The notes under the pieces were generated by a model. The model ran no database searches. It was given only the letters and a program-made list of their open reading frames with translations, and had not been told where the DNA came from. Both the position numbers and the translations under genes were made by a program. This document shows, piece after piece, positions 1 through 7,463 of a stretch of DNA of 22,390 nt. The stretch is taken from NCBI GenBank assembly GCA_033812595.1, contig JAPXTJ010000050.1, positions 1 to 22,390 on the forward strand, read 5' to 3'. This stretch comes from JADLGF01 sp020849415 (lineage in GTDB: Bacteria; Chloroflexota; Chloroflexia; Thermomicrobiales; UBA6265). Position 1 is the first letter of the stretch; each line of letters opens with the position of its first letter.

Positions 1-881
1 GCGCCGGTTCGTCCATTTCTTGGGACTCCTGTCTCCTCGCTTGCGGATAGAATCCGATGCCCGCCGGTGTAGATGTTGAAGGAGTCGCCGCGGAGGAAGC
101 CGATCAGGGTCAGGCCGAAGCGGTCGGCGACATCGATCGCCAGTGATGAGGGTGCCGAAACCGCCGCCAGGATCGGGGCGCCGGCGGCCGCGACCTTCTG
201 CGCGATCTCGAAGCTGGTCCGGCCGCTGACAAGCATGATCCGCTCACTCAACGGCAGCTTCCCTTCGAGCAATTGCTGGCCGATCAGTTTGTCGACCGCG
301 TTGTGCCGGCCGACATCCTCCCGCAGCGCGATCAGATTGCCCTCGGCGTCGAACAGCCCGGCGGCGTGGAGTCCACCGGTGCCGCTGAAGACCCGCTGGG
401 CGGCGCGAAGCTTATCGGGCAGGGCGGTGATGAGATCGGCCGGGACGCTCAGCGATGACGTCACTCGCGCGATGCCGCGCCGCTCGATCTGATCGAGGCT
501 CTCCTTGCCGCAAACCCCGCAGGCGCTGCTGACATCGAAGTTGCGCTCGGATCCGGCGAAGGTGGGCAGGTTGGGGGCACGGAGATCGACACTGACAACG
601 TTGTATTCCTGCGGGGTGCCGTCGTTGCCGACGCAGTAGCCGAGGGTGGCGACATCGTCGATACCCTTAATGATCCCTTCGGAGAAGAGAAAGCCGGCCG
701 CCAGTTCGAAATCGTGACCGGGCGTGCGCATCGTCACCGCCACCCGCTTCGAAACGCCGCCCGCCTCGACGCGCATTTCGAGCGGTTCCTCGGTGGTCAC
801 GACATCGCGCCGTACCTTTTTGACGCCGCCGGAAACGGTGGTCACCCGCACGTGGGTCTGGGTGCGGCCGCGCCCTTCCAT
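1..881 (-). CDS. fdhD: FdhD, sulfur carrier protein for formate dehydrogenase (3' end cut by window edge)
   Basis: Sulfurtransferase that passes sulfur from a cysteine desulfurase to the molybdenum cofactor of formate-dehydrogenase-type enzymes; cytoplasmic. The reverse strand reads open from ATG at 881 to the window edge (293 codons, no stop), so the C-terminus is missing; family members are about 270-280 residues, so the stop should lie just outside. The family's CGVCG motif is present, with Cys121 and Cys124 as the sulfur-carrying pair. Further family blocks are visible: RTPGHDFELAAGFLFSEGI near residues 52-70, GLHAAGLFD, REDVGRHNAVDKLIG and LVSGRTSFEI. The start lies 4 bases after the stop of the upstream molybdoenzyme, so the two are almost certainly one transcript, and that enzyme is the likely client. 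The Shine-Dalgarno is weak, consistent with translational coupling. Confidence 0.93.
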   Translation of the reverse strand, partial: MEGRGRTQTHVRVTTVSGGVKKVRRDVVTTEEPLEMRVEAGGVSKRVAVTMRTPGHDFELAAGFLFSEGIIKGIDDVATLGYCVGNDGTPQEYNVVSVDLRAPNLPTFAGSERNFDVSSACGVCGKESLDQIERRGIARVTSSLSVPADLITALPDKLRAAQRVFSGTGGLHAAGLFDAEGNLIALREDVGRHNAVDKLIGQQLLEGKLPLSERIMLVSGRTSFEIAQKVAAAGAPILAAVSAPSSLAIDVADRFGLTLIGFLRGDSFNIYTGGHRILSASEETGVPRNGRTG

Positions 882-885
882 CGGT

Positions 886-3147
886 TCAGTCCGCCGCGAC
901 CGCCGCCCGCTCGATCCGGACGAAGGCGTTGTAATCGGGCACGTGCGATTCGGGTGATCGGCGGGTCGGGTGCAGCAGTACGTTCCCCTCAGGCCAGTGA
1001 ACCTGGAGATTGCGCGGCTGGATCGGCGCGATCGCCACCCGTCCCTGGTACTCGCCGAGATCGTTGCGAAGGACGATCGGGTCGCCGTCGCGCAGGCCGA
1101 GGTTTTTGGCATCGGCAGCGCTCATGAGGATCGAATCGCGGATGGCGCCGGTGATCGCGTCCTTGTTCTCGTGGACCATGGTGTTGAACTGCTTGCCGCG
1201 CCGGGTCGAGACGGCGAAGTACCCCTCCGGGATGCCGGAATCGGGCAGCGGCACCGCCATGAAGTGGGCCTTTCCATCCTTGGTCGCGAACTTCCAGTCC
1301 GCGCAGAGGTGCGGTCCGCCATATTGCACCTGATCACCCGTCTTGCGCAGCTTTTCGATGCCGGCGTAAGCGGGCACGACCCGGGCGATCTCCTCGCGGA
1401 TCGCCTGGGTGCCGGAGAAGCTGAGAAGTTTCGACAGCTCCGGTTTCACCCGCTTGGCGATGTCGACATACACCGTCCACTCCGCGCGGGCTTCGGCGAT
1501 GCGCGGCCCCTTGATCTCCGGCGAGAACATGATGCGCCGTTCGGTCGAGGTTTGGGTGACCCCGCCCGGTGTCTCGTAGCGGGTCATGGCCGGCAGCAGG
1601 ATGACCGCTTCGCCCGGATCGATCAGCATCTGGTTGGTGATGACGATGTCCTGATGCACCCGCAGCGGGATCGCGGCCAGCGCCTCGTCGATGTAGCCGG
1701 GATCGGGCATCGCTTCCATGAAGTTGCCGCCGGCCGAGAAAAGGACATCGAGTTCGCCCCGGAGGCCGGCGTCGATCATCTCGGGCGTGGTCAATCCCGG
1801 TTCGCCCGGCACCGGGAAGCCCCACTGGGCTTCGAGCACTTGCGCGTTCTCGGGGTTGACCGGGTGCGTGCCCGGGAAGGCGGTGGAATAGGCACCCATT
1901 TCGGCGCCACCCTGCACGCCGGAGTGGCCGCGGATCGGCATCAGGCCGCAGCGATCGCGCCCGACGAAGCCGCGGGTCAGCGCCAGATCGATGATCGCGC
2001 GCACGCCGTCCTCGCCGAAAGTGTGCTGGGTAACGCCCATGCTCCAGACGAAGACGGCCGTCTTCGCGCGCCCGACCAGATCGCCGAAGACGCGCATGTC
2101 GGCTTCGGTGCAGCCAGCGTGCGCTTCGAGTTCGGCCCAGTCGAGCGCGGCGAGGTTCGCCTCCAGCTCCTCAACGCCGGTCGTGTGCTGCGCGATGAAA
2201 TCGGCGTCGACCATCCGGTGTTCGAAGATGTGCTTGAGCGCCCCGTTGAGGAAGGCGATGTCGCCGCCGGTATTGATCAGGAAGGTTTCGTCAGTGATCT
2301 TCGTGCCGAAGAGCGCACTCTCCGGAATCGATGGCACCCAGTACCGCTCCATGCCCGGTTCGCGGTAGGTGTTGACCGAAACGACGCGAGTGCCGGCCTT
2401 CTTGGCGTAGTGCAGGTACTTGGTGGTGACGGGCTGGTTGTTGGCCGGGTTCGAGCCGACGAACACCAGTAGGTCGGTGCCGATCCAGTCGCTGTAGGAA
2501 CAACTGGTGCCGTAGATGCCGATTGCCTGCTTCAGCGCCACCCCGCTCGGCGCATGGCAGATACGGGCGGCGTTATCGATTGAGGCGATCCCCATCGCCC
2601 GCACCGCTTTTTGGGCGACGTAGTAGGTCTCGTTGGTGGTGCCACGGCTGGTCAGGTAAAAGCCGACCCGCTCGGGACCACTCGCCTTGATCCGGTTCGC
2701 GATCGTATCGAGCGCGTATTCCCACGAAGTGCGCCGGAATCCTGCCTCGCCCGCCTCCCGGATCATCGGGTAGGGGAGCCGTCCGAGTGCGCGCAGATCG
2801 GCGCTGGAGCGTCCCCGCAACGCATCGACATCGGCCAGCAGGGCCGGATCGAGCGCGGGCATCGTGTTCAGCCGGAGCAAACGGAGGCGGATATTGCAGA
2901 GGTGGGGACCATCGAGGGTCCAGTCACGCGTGCCGCCGACGCCGAGCGCGCACCCATCGCACACGCCCTGATTGAGGATCCGCCAGGCGTAGCCGAGCTG
3001 GTCCTTGTTCTCGCCGATCGCGCGGGTGATCTCGGCGAAATTATTGGGATGTTGTTCGCCGATACCGAACGGCTTCCGGCTCGCCCAGATCGCCGGATCC
3101 CAACGCTTATTGACTCGATCCATGTAGGGACGCTTCGTTTTCGCCAT
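886..3147 (-). CDS. FdhF/YdeP-family molybdopterin oxidoreductase (formate-dehydrogenase-like alpha subunit)
   Basis: Predicted bis-MGD molybdenum oxidoreductase of the YdeP branch (753 residues, typical length). An N-terminal cysteine group CDGCALG (Cys63, Cys66) with Cys84 corresponds to the iron-sulfur region. The active-site segment reads RICHAPSG, aligning with the RVUHGPS of E. coli FdhF, so Cys197 occupies the selenocysteine position and would ligate Mo. Later blocks GSNPANNQP and MPIRGHSGVQGGAEMG are cofactor-binding signatures of the branch. No signal peptide, so cytoplasmic. ATG at 3147 is preceded by GAGGGG about 7 bases upstream. fdhD follows 4 bases downstream, which supports a real Mo enzyme needing sulfuration. 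Substrate is uncertain: the family is named after formate dehydrogenase, but E. coli YdeP is linked to acid resistance and no electron-transfer subunits lie beside this gene. Confidence 0.92.
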   Translation of the reverse strand: MAKTKRPYMDRVNKRWDPAIWASRKPFGIGEQHPNNFAEITRAIGENKDQLGYAWRILNQGVCDGCALGVGGTRDWTLDGPHLCNIRLRLLRLNTMPALDPALLADVDALRGRSSADLRALGRLPYPMIREAGEAGFRRTSWEYALDTIANRIKASGPERVGFYLTSRGTTNETYYVAQKAVRAMGIASIDNAARICHAPSGVALKQAIGIYGTSCSYSDWIGTDLLVFVGSNPANNQPVTTKYLHYAKKAGTRVVSVNTYREPGMERYWVPSIPESALFGTKITDETFLINTGGDIAFLNGALKHIFEHRMVDADFIAQHTTGVEELEANLAALDWAELEAHAGCTEADMRVFGDLVGRAKTAVFVWSMGVTQHTFGEDGVRAIIDLALTRGFVGRDRCGLMPIRGHSGVQGGAEMGAYSTAFPGTHPVNPENAQVLEAQWGFPVPGEPGLTTPEMIDAGLRGELDVLFSAGGNFMEAMPDPGYIDEALAAIPLRVHQDIVITNQMLIDPGEAVILLPAMTRYETPGGVTQTSTERRIMFSPEIKGPRIAEARAEWTVYVDIAKRVKPELSKLLSFSGTQAIREEIARVVPAYAGIEKLRKTGDQVQYGGPHLCADWKFATKDGKAHFMAVPLPDSGIPEGYFAVSTRRGKQFNTMVHENKDAITGAIRDSILMSAADAKNLGLRDGDPIVLRNDLGEYQGRVAIAPIQPRNLQVHWPEGNVLLHPTRRSPESHVPDYNAFVRIERAAVAAD

Positions 3148-3454
3148 CGGATTCCCCTCATCTTTGTGCTTGAAGCATTATCGCACCGTTCGCTGGTTGG
3201 TTGATCGGAATCGAGGTCTGGTTGCAGGGCAACGGACCGTGAATTCGTGCGTCTCTACTCAATCCGCTCGCACCGCCAATGATTCGGGCTCGATGAAGCA
3301 GAAGAACCAGTTTCATGGTCCGGCGCGGACGGTGACGGACCTCGTATCCTCGAAATCCTGGGTGCACAATTGATGGAGTGTTCCGTAGGCAACAGCGGAT
3401 CGAAGTCGCTCTATCGATGGCCACCCGGAACAAGTCATGAGCAGGAGTAACAGC
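3148..3454. other. Divergent intergenic region between the molybdoenzyme and a small membrane-protein gene
   Basis: About 300 bases separating two divergently transcribed genes, so it must hold both promoters. On the minus strand a TGCGATAAT (extended -10-like) lies around 3174-3182, roughly 30 bases before the molybdoenzyme start, but its -35 is poor. I see no convincing promoter for the plus-strand gene, no strong inverted repeat and no coding potential. Confidence 0.4.
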
Positions 3455-4009
3455 GTGCCAAGAGCGAGTGAAGCTCCCGGCGGTTCCGTGACCGTTTGCC
3501 TGCGGAGTGTGGAGGAGTTCTTTAACGCGCCGACACCCGATCCGCTGAACGGGCGCTTCGAGGAGCTTTCGGGGCTCGATCGCACGCTTCGTCAACTGCG
3601 TCGCTACGAGGGCAAAAAGGCGGGAGAGCTGACGCTCGTTCTTCCGCCCGATCAGATCACCGTCGATCTTGCCGAGCGGTTCAAGCCTGCCCTGGCGGGG
3701 ATGTGCGCGGTGCGGATGGACGATCTCGCCGAGACAAAGTCAGCGGTGCGGTTGATGGGGCGACGGGAGTTGAGGTTTGGACTGCTGTTTCTCGCGGCGT
3801 GTCTCTTTCTCGCTGGAATCGTTGACGCCTCGACCCGGAGTGACGGCTTTTTCAGCCATTTCCTGGTCGAGGGACTCGTGATCATCGGCTGGATCGCACT
3901 TTGGCACCCGGTTGATATGCTCATCTATGAGCGGTGGCCGGCGGAACGGGATCTTCTGGTCTTCGCGCAGATTCAGCAGATGGAGATTCGCTTTCAGCCG
4001 GAGGCCTAG
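3455..4009 (+). CDS. Conserved hypothetical protein with two membrane helices
   Basis: Function not known. I chose GTG at 3455 because AGGAG lies 7 bases upstream (3443-3447); an in-frame ATG at 3437 would put that Shine-Dalgarno inside the gene and has nothing convincing before it. The product is 184 residues: a soluble N-terminal half with an RSVEEFFNAPTPDPLNGRF block (residues 18-35) and a beta-like segment TLVLPPDQITVDL, then hydrophobic helices at about 108-124 and 135-153 separated by a short polar loop, then a conserved-looking tail ALWHPVDMLIYERWP and a short amphipathic end. The layout (cytoplasmic N-domain, hairpin of two helices, cytoplasmic tail) recalls small hypothetical proteins of actinobacteria and Chloroflexota, from memory. 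It lies 42 bases before a B3/B4-domain gene and is probably co-transcribed with it. Confidence 0.75.
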   Translation: MPRASEAPGGSVTVCLRSVEEFFNAPTPDPLNGRFEELSGLDRTLRQLRRYEGKKAGELTLVLPPDQITVDLAERFKPALAGMCAVRMDDLAETKSAVRLMGRRELRFGLLFLAACLFLAGIVDASTRSDGFFSHFLVEGLVIIGWIALWHPVDMLIYERWPAERDLLVFAQIQQMEIRFQPEA

Positions 4010-4017
4010 AACGGTGG

Positions 4018-4044
4018 TCTCCCGGCAACGTCAAACCGGGGAGA
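4018..4044 (+). promoter_or_regulatory. Hairpin overlapping the ribosome-binding site of the B3/B4 gene
   Basis: TCTCCCGG (4018-4025) can pair with CCGGGGAGA (4036-4044) with one bulged G and a 10-base loop. The 3' arm runs into the GGGGAGAAGGG Shine-Dalgarno region of the gene starting at 4052, so folding would partly hide the site. Seen in sequence; a regulatory role is inference. Confidence 0.35.
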
Positions 4045-4051
4045 AGGGTAT

Positions 4052-4768
4052 ATGTCGCAATCCGCTACGGTGCAGGCATTTCTGGCGGGAAGTGGTGTCG
4101 ATGACGCGGTTTTTGAGTTGCGTCCCGACTATCGGGTGTTGTTGATTGCCGCTACGGGTCTGATACCAGGACCGAGTGACACCGGCAGTGATGCCCTCCT
4201 CACCGCCGCCGAATCCGCTGCGGGGAAACTGCTGCATGGGCAGGCGCCGGAAGAGCTTCCGAACATCGGCGCCTGGCGCGACGCGTATCGCGCCTTCGGT
4301 TCGAAACCGCAGCGGACCCGCAATAGCCTCGAAGCGTTGTTGCGCCGGGTCAACGATGGCCTGCCGCGCATCAACCGACTGACCGATATCTACAACGCCG
4401 TTTCCGTGAAGCACCTGCTGCCTCTCGGCGGCGAGGACCTCGCACGCTACGTGGGGCCGGCCCGGTTGATCCGCTCGGCCGGCACCGAGCCGTTCGACAC
4501 CGTTTCCGGCGGTGAGGTGGTCATCGAGCATCCCGATGTCGGGGAGGTTGTCTGGTGCGACGACGCCGGCGTCACCTGCCGCCGCTGGAACTGGCGCCAG
4601 TGCCGCCGCACCCAGCTCACCGACGAGACGACCTCCGCCATCTTCATCCTGGACGCTCTCGATCCGATGTCAACCGACGAACTCCAGGCCGCCGCGGACG
4701 AGCTGACCACTCACCTGCGCTCCCTCGGCCCGGACGTCGTGCTGGCGCAGCGCTTGATCGCCCGCTAG
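4052..4768 (+). CDS. B3/B4 tRNA-binding domain protein (PheT-related, COG3382-like)
   Basis: Free-standing protein of 238 residues with the B3/B4 domain otherwise found in the beta subunit of phenylalanyl-tRNA synthetase, where it hosts editing of mischarged tRNA. Recognisable blocks are IGAWRDAYRAFGSKPQRTRNSLEALLRRV (about residues 72-100), LPRINRLTDIYNAVSVKHLLPLGGEDL (104-130), and WNWRQCRRTQLTDETTSAIFILDAL near 178-202. Stand-alone members are proposed to act on amino acids or mischarged tRNA, but the biochemistry is not settled. ATG at 4052 is preceded by GGGGAGAAGGG. The gene sits 42 bases downstream of the small membrane-protein gene. Its stop overlaps the stop of the convergent amidohydrolase. 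Confidence 0.85.
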   Translation: MSQSATVQAFLAGSGVDDAVFELRPDYRVLLIAATGLIPGPSDTGSDALLTAAESAAGKLLHGQAPEELPNIGAWRDAYRAFGSKPQRTRNSLEALLRRVNDGLPRINRLTDIYNAVSVKHLLPLGGEDLARYVGPARLIRSAGTEPFDTVSGGEVVIEHPDVGEVVWCDDAGVTCRRWNWRQCRRTQLTDETTSAIFILDALDPMSTDELQAAADELTTHLRSLGPDVVLAQRLIAR

Positions 4769-6006
4769 CGGATGTCTTTCTGGATTTCGCCGCCCTTCAT
4801 GACGAGGGTGATGTTGTCGTTGTCGGCGAGGCCATGGATATTCGTCAGTGGGTCGACGGCGCTGATCGTGACGTCAGCCAGCTTGCCCGCTTCGAGGGTG
4901 CCGACCCGGTCCTCCCAGCCAAGGCACTCGGCCGCCACCTTGGTCGTCGCAACGATCACATCCATCGGTGACATGCCGATATCGGCCATCAGACCGAGTT
5001 CGCGCAGGTTTTCGCCGTGCGGTCCGACGCCGGCGTCGGTGCCCATCGCGATCTTCACGCCCGCCTTGTAGGCGCGAGCGATGCTCTCCTTGTGAATCTC
5101 GATCGTTTCCTTCGCCTTACGGACGCCGTACTCGGGCATCTTGCCGTCGCGCTCGGCGCCTTCGAGCACCCAGAGCGGCGCGATCAGGGTCGGGACGACG
5201 TAGGTGCCGGCCGCGAGCATCAATTCGATCGCTTCGTCATCGATGAACATGCCATGCTCGATCGAGTGAATCCCCGCCTTGACCGCGTTCTTGATTCCCT
5301 CGGCCCCCTGCGCGTGCGACATGACCCGGATCCCCTTGCGGAAGCGGGCTTCCTCGACCATCACCGTCAGTTCCTCGATGCTGAACTGGGTGAACTCGGG
5401 GTGATCGGTTGAGCTCAGCACGCCGCCGGTGGAGCAGACCTTGATCACCTCCGCGCCCGCCCGCAGGATCTCGCGCACCTTCTTACGGACTTCCTCGACG
5501 CCGTCGGCGATGCCGGCGGGAACGCCGGGGTAGGTGGGGAAGAATGGGACATCGTAGCCGGCCGGCATATAGGTGTCGCCATGCCCGCCGGTGGTGCTGA
5601 TGACGCTGATGGAGATCTGCATCCTCGGGCCGGCGATCAACCCGTCCTCGACCGCCTGCTTGATTCCGAGATCGGCGCCGCCGGCATCACGGACAGAGGT
5701 AACGCCGCAATTGAGCGTGTTCCGCAGGTACCCGATCGTCTTGTAGAACATGTAGGAAAAAGGCGTGGTCATCATCCCGATGATGTCGCTGCCTTCCCCG
5801 GTGACGTGGACGTGGGTATCGATCAGCCCGGGGAGGATGTAGCCGCCTTTGGCGTCGATCTCCTCGTCGCCATCTCGGTGGGGCAGGCGCTGGAGTTCCC
5901 CGGCGGCGGCGATCTTGCCGTCTTCGATCAGCACCCCGGCGTTCGGCACCGGATCGGCGCCCGTGCCATCGATCAAAACCCCGTTCCGAATCAATTGCGT
6001 TGCCAC
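4765..6006 (-). CDS. Metal-dependent amidohydrolase (imidazolonepropionase / Xaa-Pro dipeptidase-like)
   Basis: Amidohydrolase-superfamily TIM-barrel enzyme of 413 residues, cytoplasmic, probably with a binuclear metal centre. Ligands are in order: His65 and His67 (DTHVHVTG), Lys189 (VIKVCSTGG, the usual carboxylated bridging lysine), His231 (MSHAQG), His251 (SIEHGMF) and Asp324 (MGTDAGVGPHG). The C-terminal LEAGKLADVTI segment is the conserved return of the small beta-sandwich domain. These features match the group that hydrolyses N-acyl or Xaa-Pro dipeptides; the exact substrate cannot be read. The start is GTG at 6006, with AGGAG exactly 7 bases upstream; an ATG 7 bases earlier is out of frame. 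It shares a CTAG with the convergent B3/B4 gene. A structured repeat lies about 110 bases upstream. Confidence 0.93.
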   Translation of the reverse strand: MATQLIRNGVLIDGTGADPVPNAGVLIEDGKIAAAGELQRLPHRDGDEEIDAKGGYILPGLIDTHVHVTGEGSDIIGMMTTPFSYMFYKTIGYLRNTLNCGVTSVRDAGGADLGIKQAVEDGLIAGPRMQISISVISTTGGHGDTYMPAGYDVPFFPTYPGVPAGIADGVEEVRKKVREILRAGAEVIKVCSTGGVLSSTDHPEFTQFSIEELTVMVEEARFRKGIRVMSHAQGAEGIKNAVKAGIHSIEHGMFIDDEAIELMLAAGTYVVPTLIAPLWVLEGAERDGKMPEYGVRKAKETIEIHKESIARAYKAGVKIAMGTDAGVGPHGENLRELGLMADIGMSPMDVIVATTKVAAECLGWEDRVGTLEAGKLADVTISAVDPLTNIHGLADNDNITLVMKGGEIQKDIR

Positions 6007-6115
6007 CGGGCATCTCCTTTTAGGTTGCGTAGCGATTTCTATTCAGTAGTGATCACGGTAACGGCTGGGCCGATGTTGCGGCAATGAGGTGAGGGGTGCG
6101 GGCGAGTGATGACCC

Positions 6116-6230
6116 CCTGTGGTTCAAAACCACAGGCTAGTAACGGAAGGGGCTCGGCCCTGAGATGCGCATCAACCAACCCAAGGGGCGGAGCCCCTTC
6201 CGTCATTAGCCTCGGACTTCGAGTCCGAGG
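6116..6230. repeat. Structured palindromic intergenic element (three stems)
   Basis: Three inverted repeats are nested. A perfect 9-bp hairpin, CCTGTGGTT/AACCACAGG, has a 3-base loop (6116-6136). A 22-bp central stem pairs 6134-6155 with 6191-6212, with one wobble and one mismatch. A second perfect 9-bp hairpin, CCTCGGACT/AGTCCGAGG, lies at 6210-6230. The central right arm can instead fold locally (AAGGGGC, 6183-6189, with GCCCCTT, 6193-6199), and the left arm can do so weakly (GGGC/GCCC, 6150-6160), so the long stem and local hairpins exclude each other. It is non-coding and lies between the RhuM remnant and the amidohydrolase start. A dispersed genomic repeat is the most likely identity; a structured leader RNA of the amidohydrolase is the alternative. 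Confidence 0.75.
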
Positions 6231-6282
6231 GTCCCACAAACGCAGACTCCGCGATTACGGGGAACGCGCCGAACTAGCCGAC

Positions 6283-6649
6283 TCAGGTCGCCCACTGCCG
6301 AAATTGCGTGGCGCGCACGGAATTGACGCGGTACCCAACCGAGATGATGGCATCGAGGTTGTAGTGTCCAACCTTTCGACTTACTTCCCGGTTGCCCTCA
6401 ATTCGAACTAACAAGAAATCCTTGTAGGTTGATTCGTAGCTGAGCTCGCCTTCCGCAAAAAACCGATTGCAGGCGAAGGCTGATGTTCTGCTGCGATGTA
6501 TCAAATAGCTCGGACATGAGGCGCTGACTGAGCCAGATTGTGCCGTCGTCGTAGCGAGCTTCTATTGTCTCGGCACCCTCTTGGGCCGTAAAGATCAGGA
6601 ATTCGGCGGTGCTGTTGCGAATCAACTTTCGGCTGGATGAATCGGCCAT
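6283..6649 (-). pseudogene. RhuM-family (virulence protein RhuM-like) remnant, frameshifted and C-terminally truncated
   Basis: Two overlapping reverse-strand frames together spell the N-terminal domain of RhuM-family proteins. The first, from ATG at 6649, gives EARYDDGTIWLSQRLMSELF and DTSQQNISLRLQSV. The second gives EGELSYESTYKDFLLVRIEG and HYNLDAIISVGYRVNSVRAT followed by QFRQWAT. They join at a run of six A (T on the coding strand) at 6457-6462; removing one base restores QSVFAEGEL. A TGA then ends the frame right after QWAT (6283-6285), where family members of roughly 300 or more residues continue. GGAG lies 10 bases before the ATG. RhuM proteins are found on pathogenicity islands and mobile regions; their role is poorly defined. 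The downstream break leads into the structured repeat, so the gene probably lost its 3' part by rearrangement. Confidence 0.85.
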
Positions 6650-6731
6650 GCGACGTGATCTCCAGTAAGACAAATGTTCGCATCTATTGTCGCTGATTCG
6701 CTCCGATTCGCCAATGTGTTTCCGGGTTGAC

Positions 6732-7406
6732 TCAGTCTTGCGGGGTCAGATCGCGGTCTTCCATTTCCCAGGCGTGATCGAGGGTGTGGTACGCGCTGTG
6801 CCGGATCAGGCGGCGGAGGGGGCTCTTCCCCGCCGACTTGCCCTCGGCGTGGTAGCTGCGAATGGCCTCAAGGAATGCGGCGCGGCCGGCTTCGCGTTCG
6901 TCCGGTTCGAGCAGGGTGCGCTCCGGCTTCGGAAACCCGACCGCCGTCCGCCACTCCTGCTCGCAAAACAGGGTGTGGCGAATCAGATGATCCTTGTCAC
7001 GCCCGCCGCCTCGCGGTCCCTTGCGCAGATCGTCCGAAACACGCTCGGCCACCGCATCGAAAAAAGTCCAGCAGGCCCGGAGCAGCGCGAGATCGCGGTC
7101 GAGGTCGGCCTGGCTCATCGGTTCGCGGTCAAAATCGGAGATTCCGAACGAGATGCCCCAGTAGTCGGTGGACGGGGTGCCCGGAACCCGCTCGACCTCC
7201 CCGGCTCGATCGAGATGGTCGAATTCGGCTCCGAGGCCGGCGAGTTGGGCGATCGGCGCGTAGCGGGGGAGATACTCGATCACCCGCTCGACTGCCCCTT
7301 CCTCGGTTTTCGCTCCGCGTGAGAGCCCCGGCCAATCGGGCGCGTACGCCGCGTGTTTCTTCCCTTTGGGACCGACCTCGAGCAAGATTCGTACTTCGTT
7401 CGACAT
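6732..7406 (-). CDS. DinB-like protein with HicB-like N-terminal segment (hypothetical)
   Basis: Protein of 224 residues with two apparent parts. Residues 1-55 (LLEVGPKGKKHAAYAPDWPG, then a helix ending YLPRYAPIA) resemble the small HicB/antitoxin-like alpha-beta fold. Residues about 100-220 look like a DinB-type helical bundle, with candidate metal-binding histidines His140 and His144 (KDHLIRHTLFCEQEW) and His203, His207 and His211 (IRHSAYHTLDHAWEMEDRD). DinB-fold proteins are often metal-dependent thiol transferases or hydrolases, but no activity can be assigned here. ATG at 7406 has AAGGAG 8 bases upstream. It lies 57 bases after the GNAT gene and is probably the last gene of the ggt-comB-GNAT operon. 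The domain reading is by eye. Confidence 0.78.
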   Translation of the reverse strand: MSNEVRILLEVGPKGKKHAAYAPDWPGLSRGAKTEEGAVERVIEYLPRYAPIAQLAGLGAEFDHLDRAGEVERVPGTPSTDYWGISFGISDFDREPMSQADLDRDLALLRACWTFFDAVAERVSDDLRKGPRGGGRDKDHLIRHTLFCEQEWRTAVGFPKPERTLLEPDEREAGRAAFLEAIRSYHAEGKSAGKSPLRRLIRHSAYHTLDHAWEMEDRDLTPQD

Positions 7407-7463
7407 CGCTGAATCTCCTTGTCGCCACGAGTCTGGACGGCATTCCTGCCAGTTTCCGTCAGG

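Noticed and set aside
970..2472. A 500-codon open frame on the plus strand opposite the molybdoenzyme
   Set aside because: It lies wholly antisense to a gene with clear family motifs and its translation has no family likeness; a usual artefact of high-GC codon bias.
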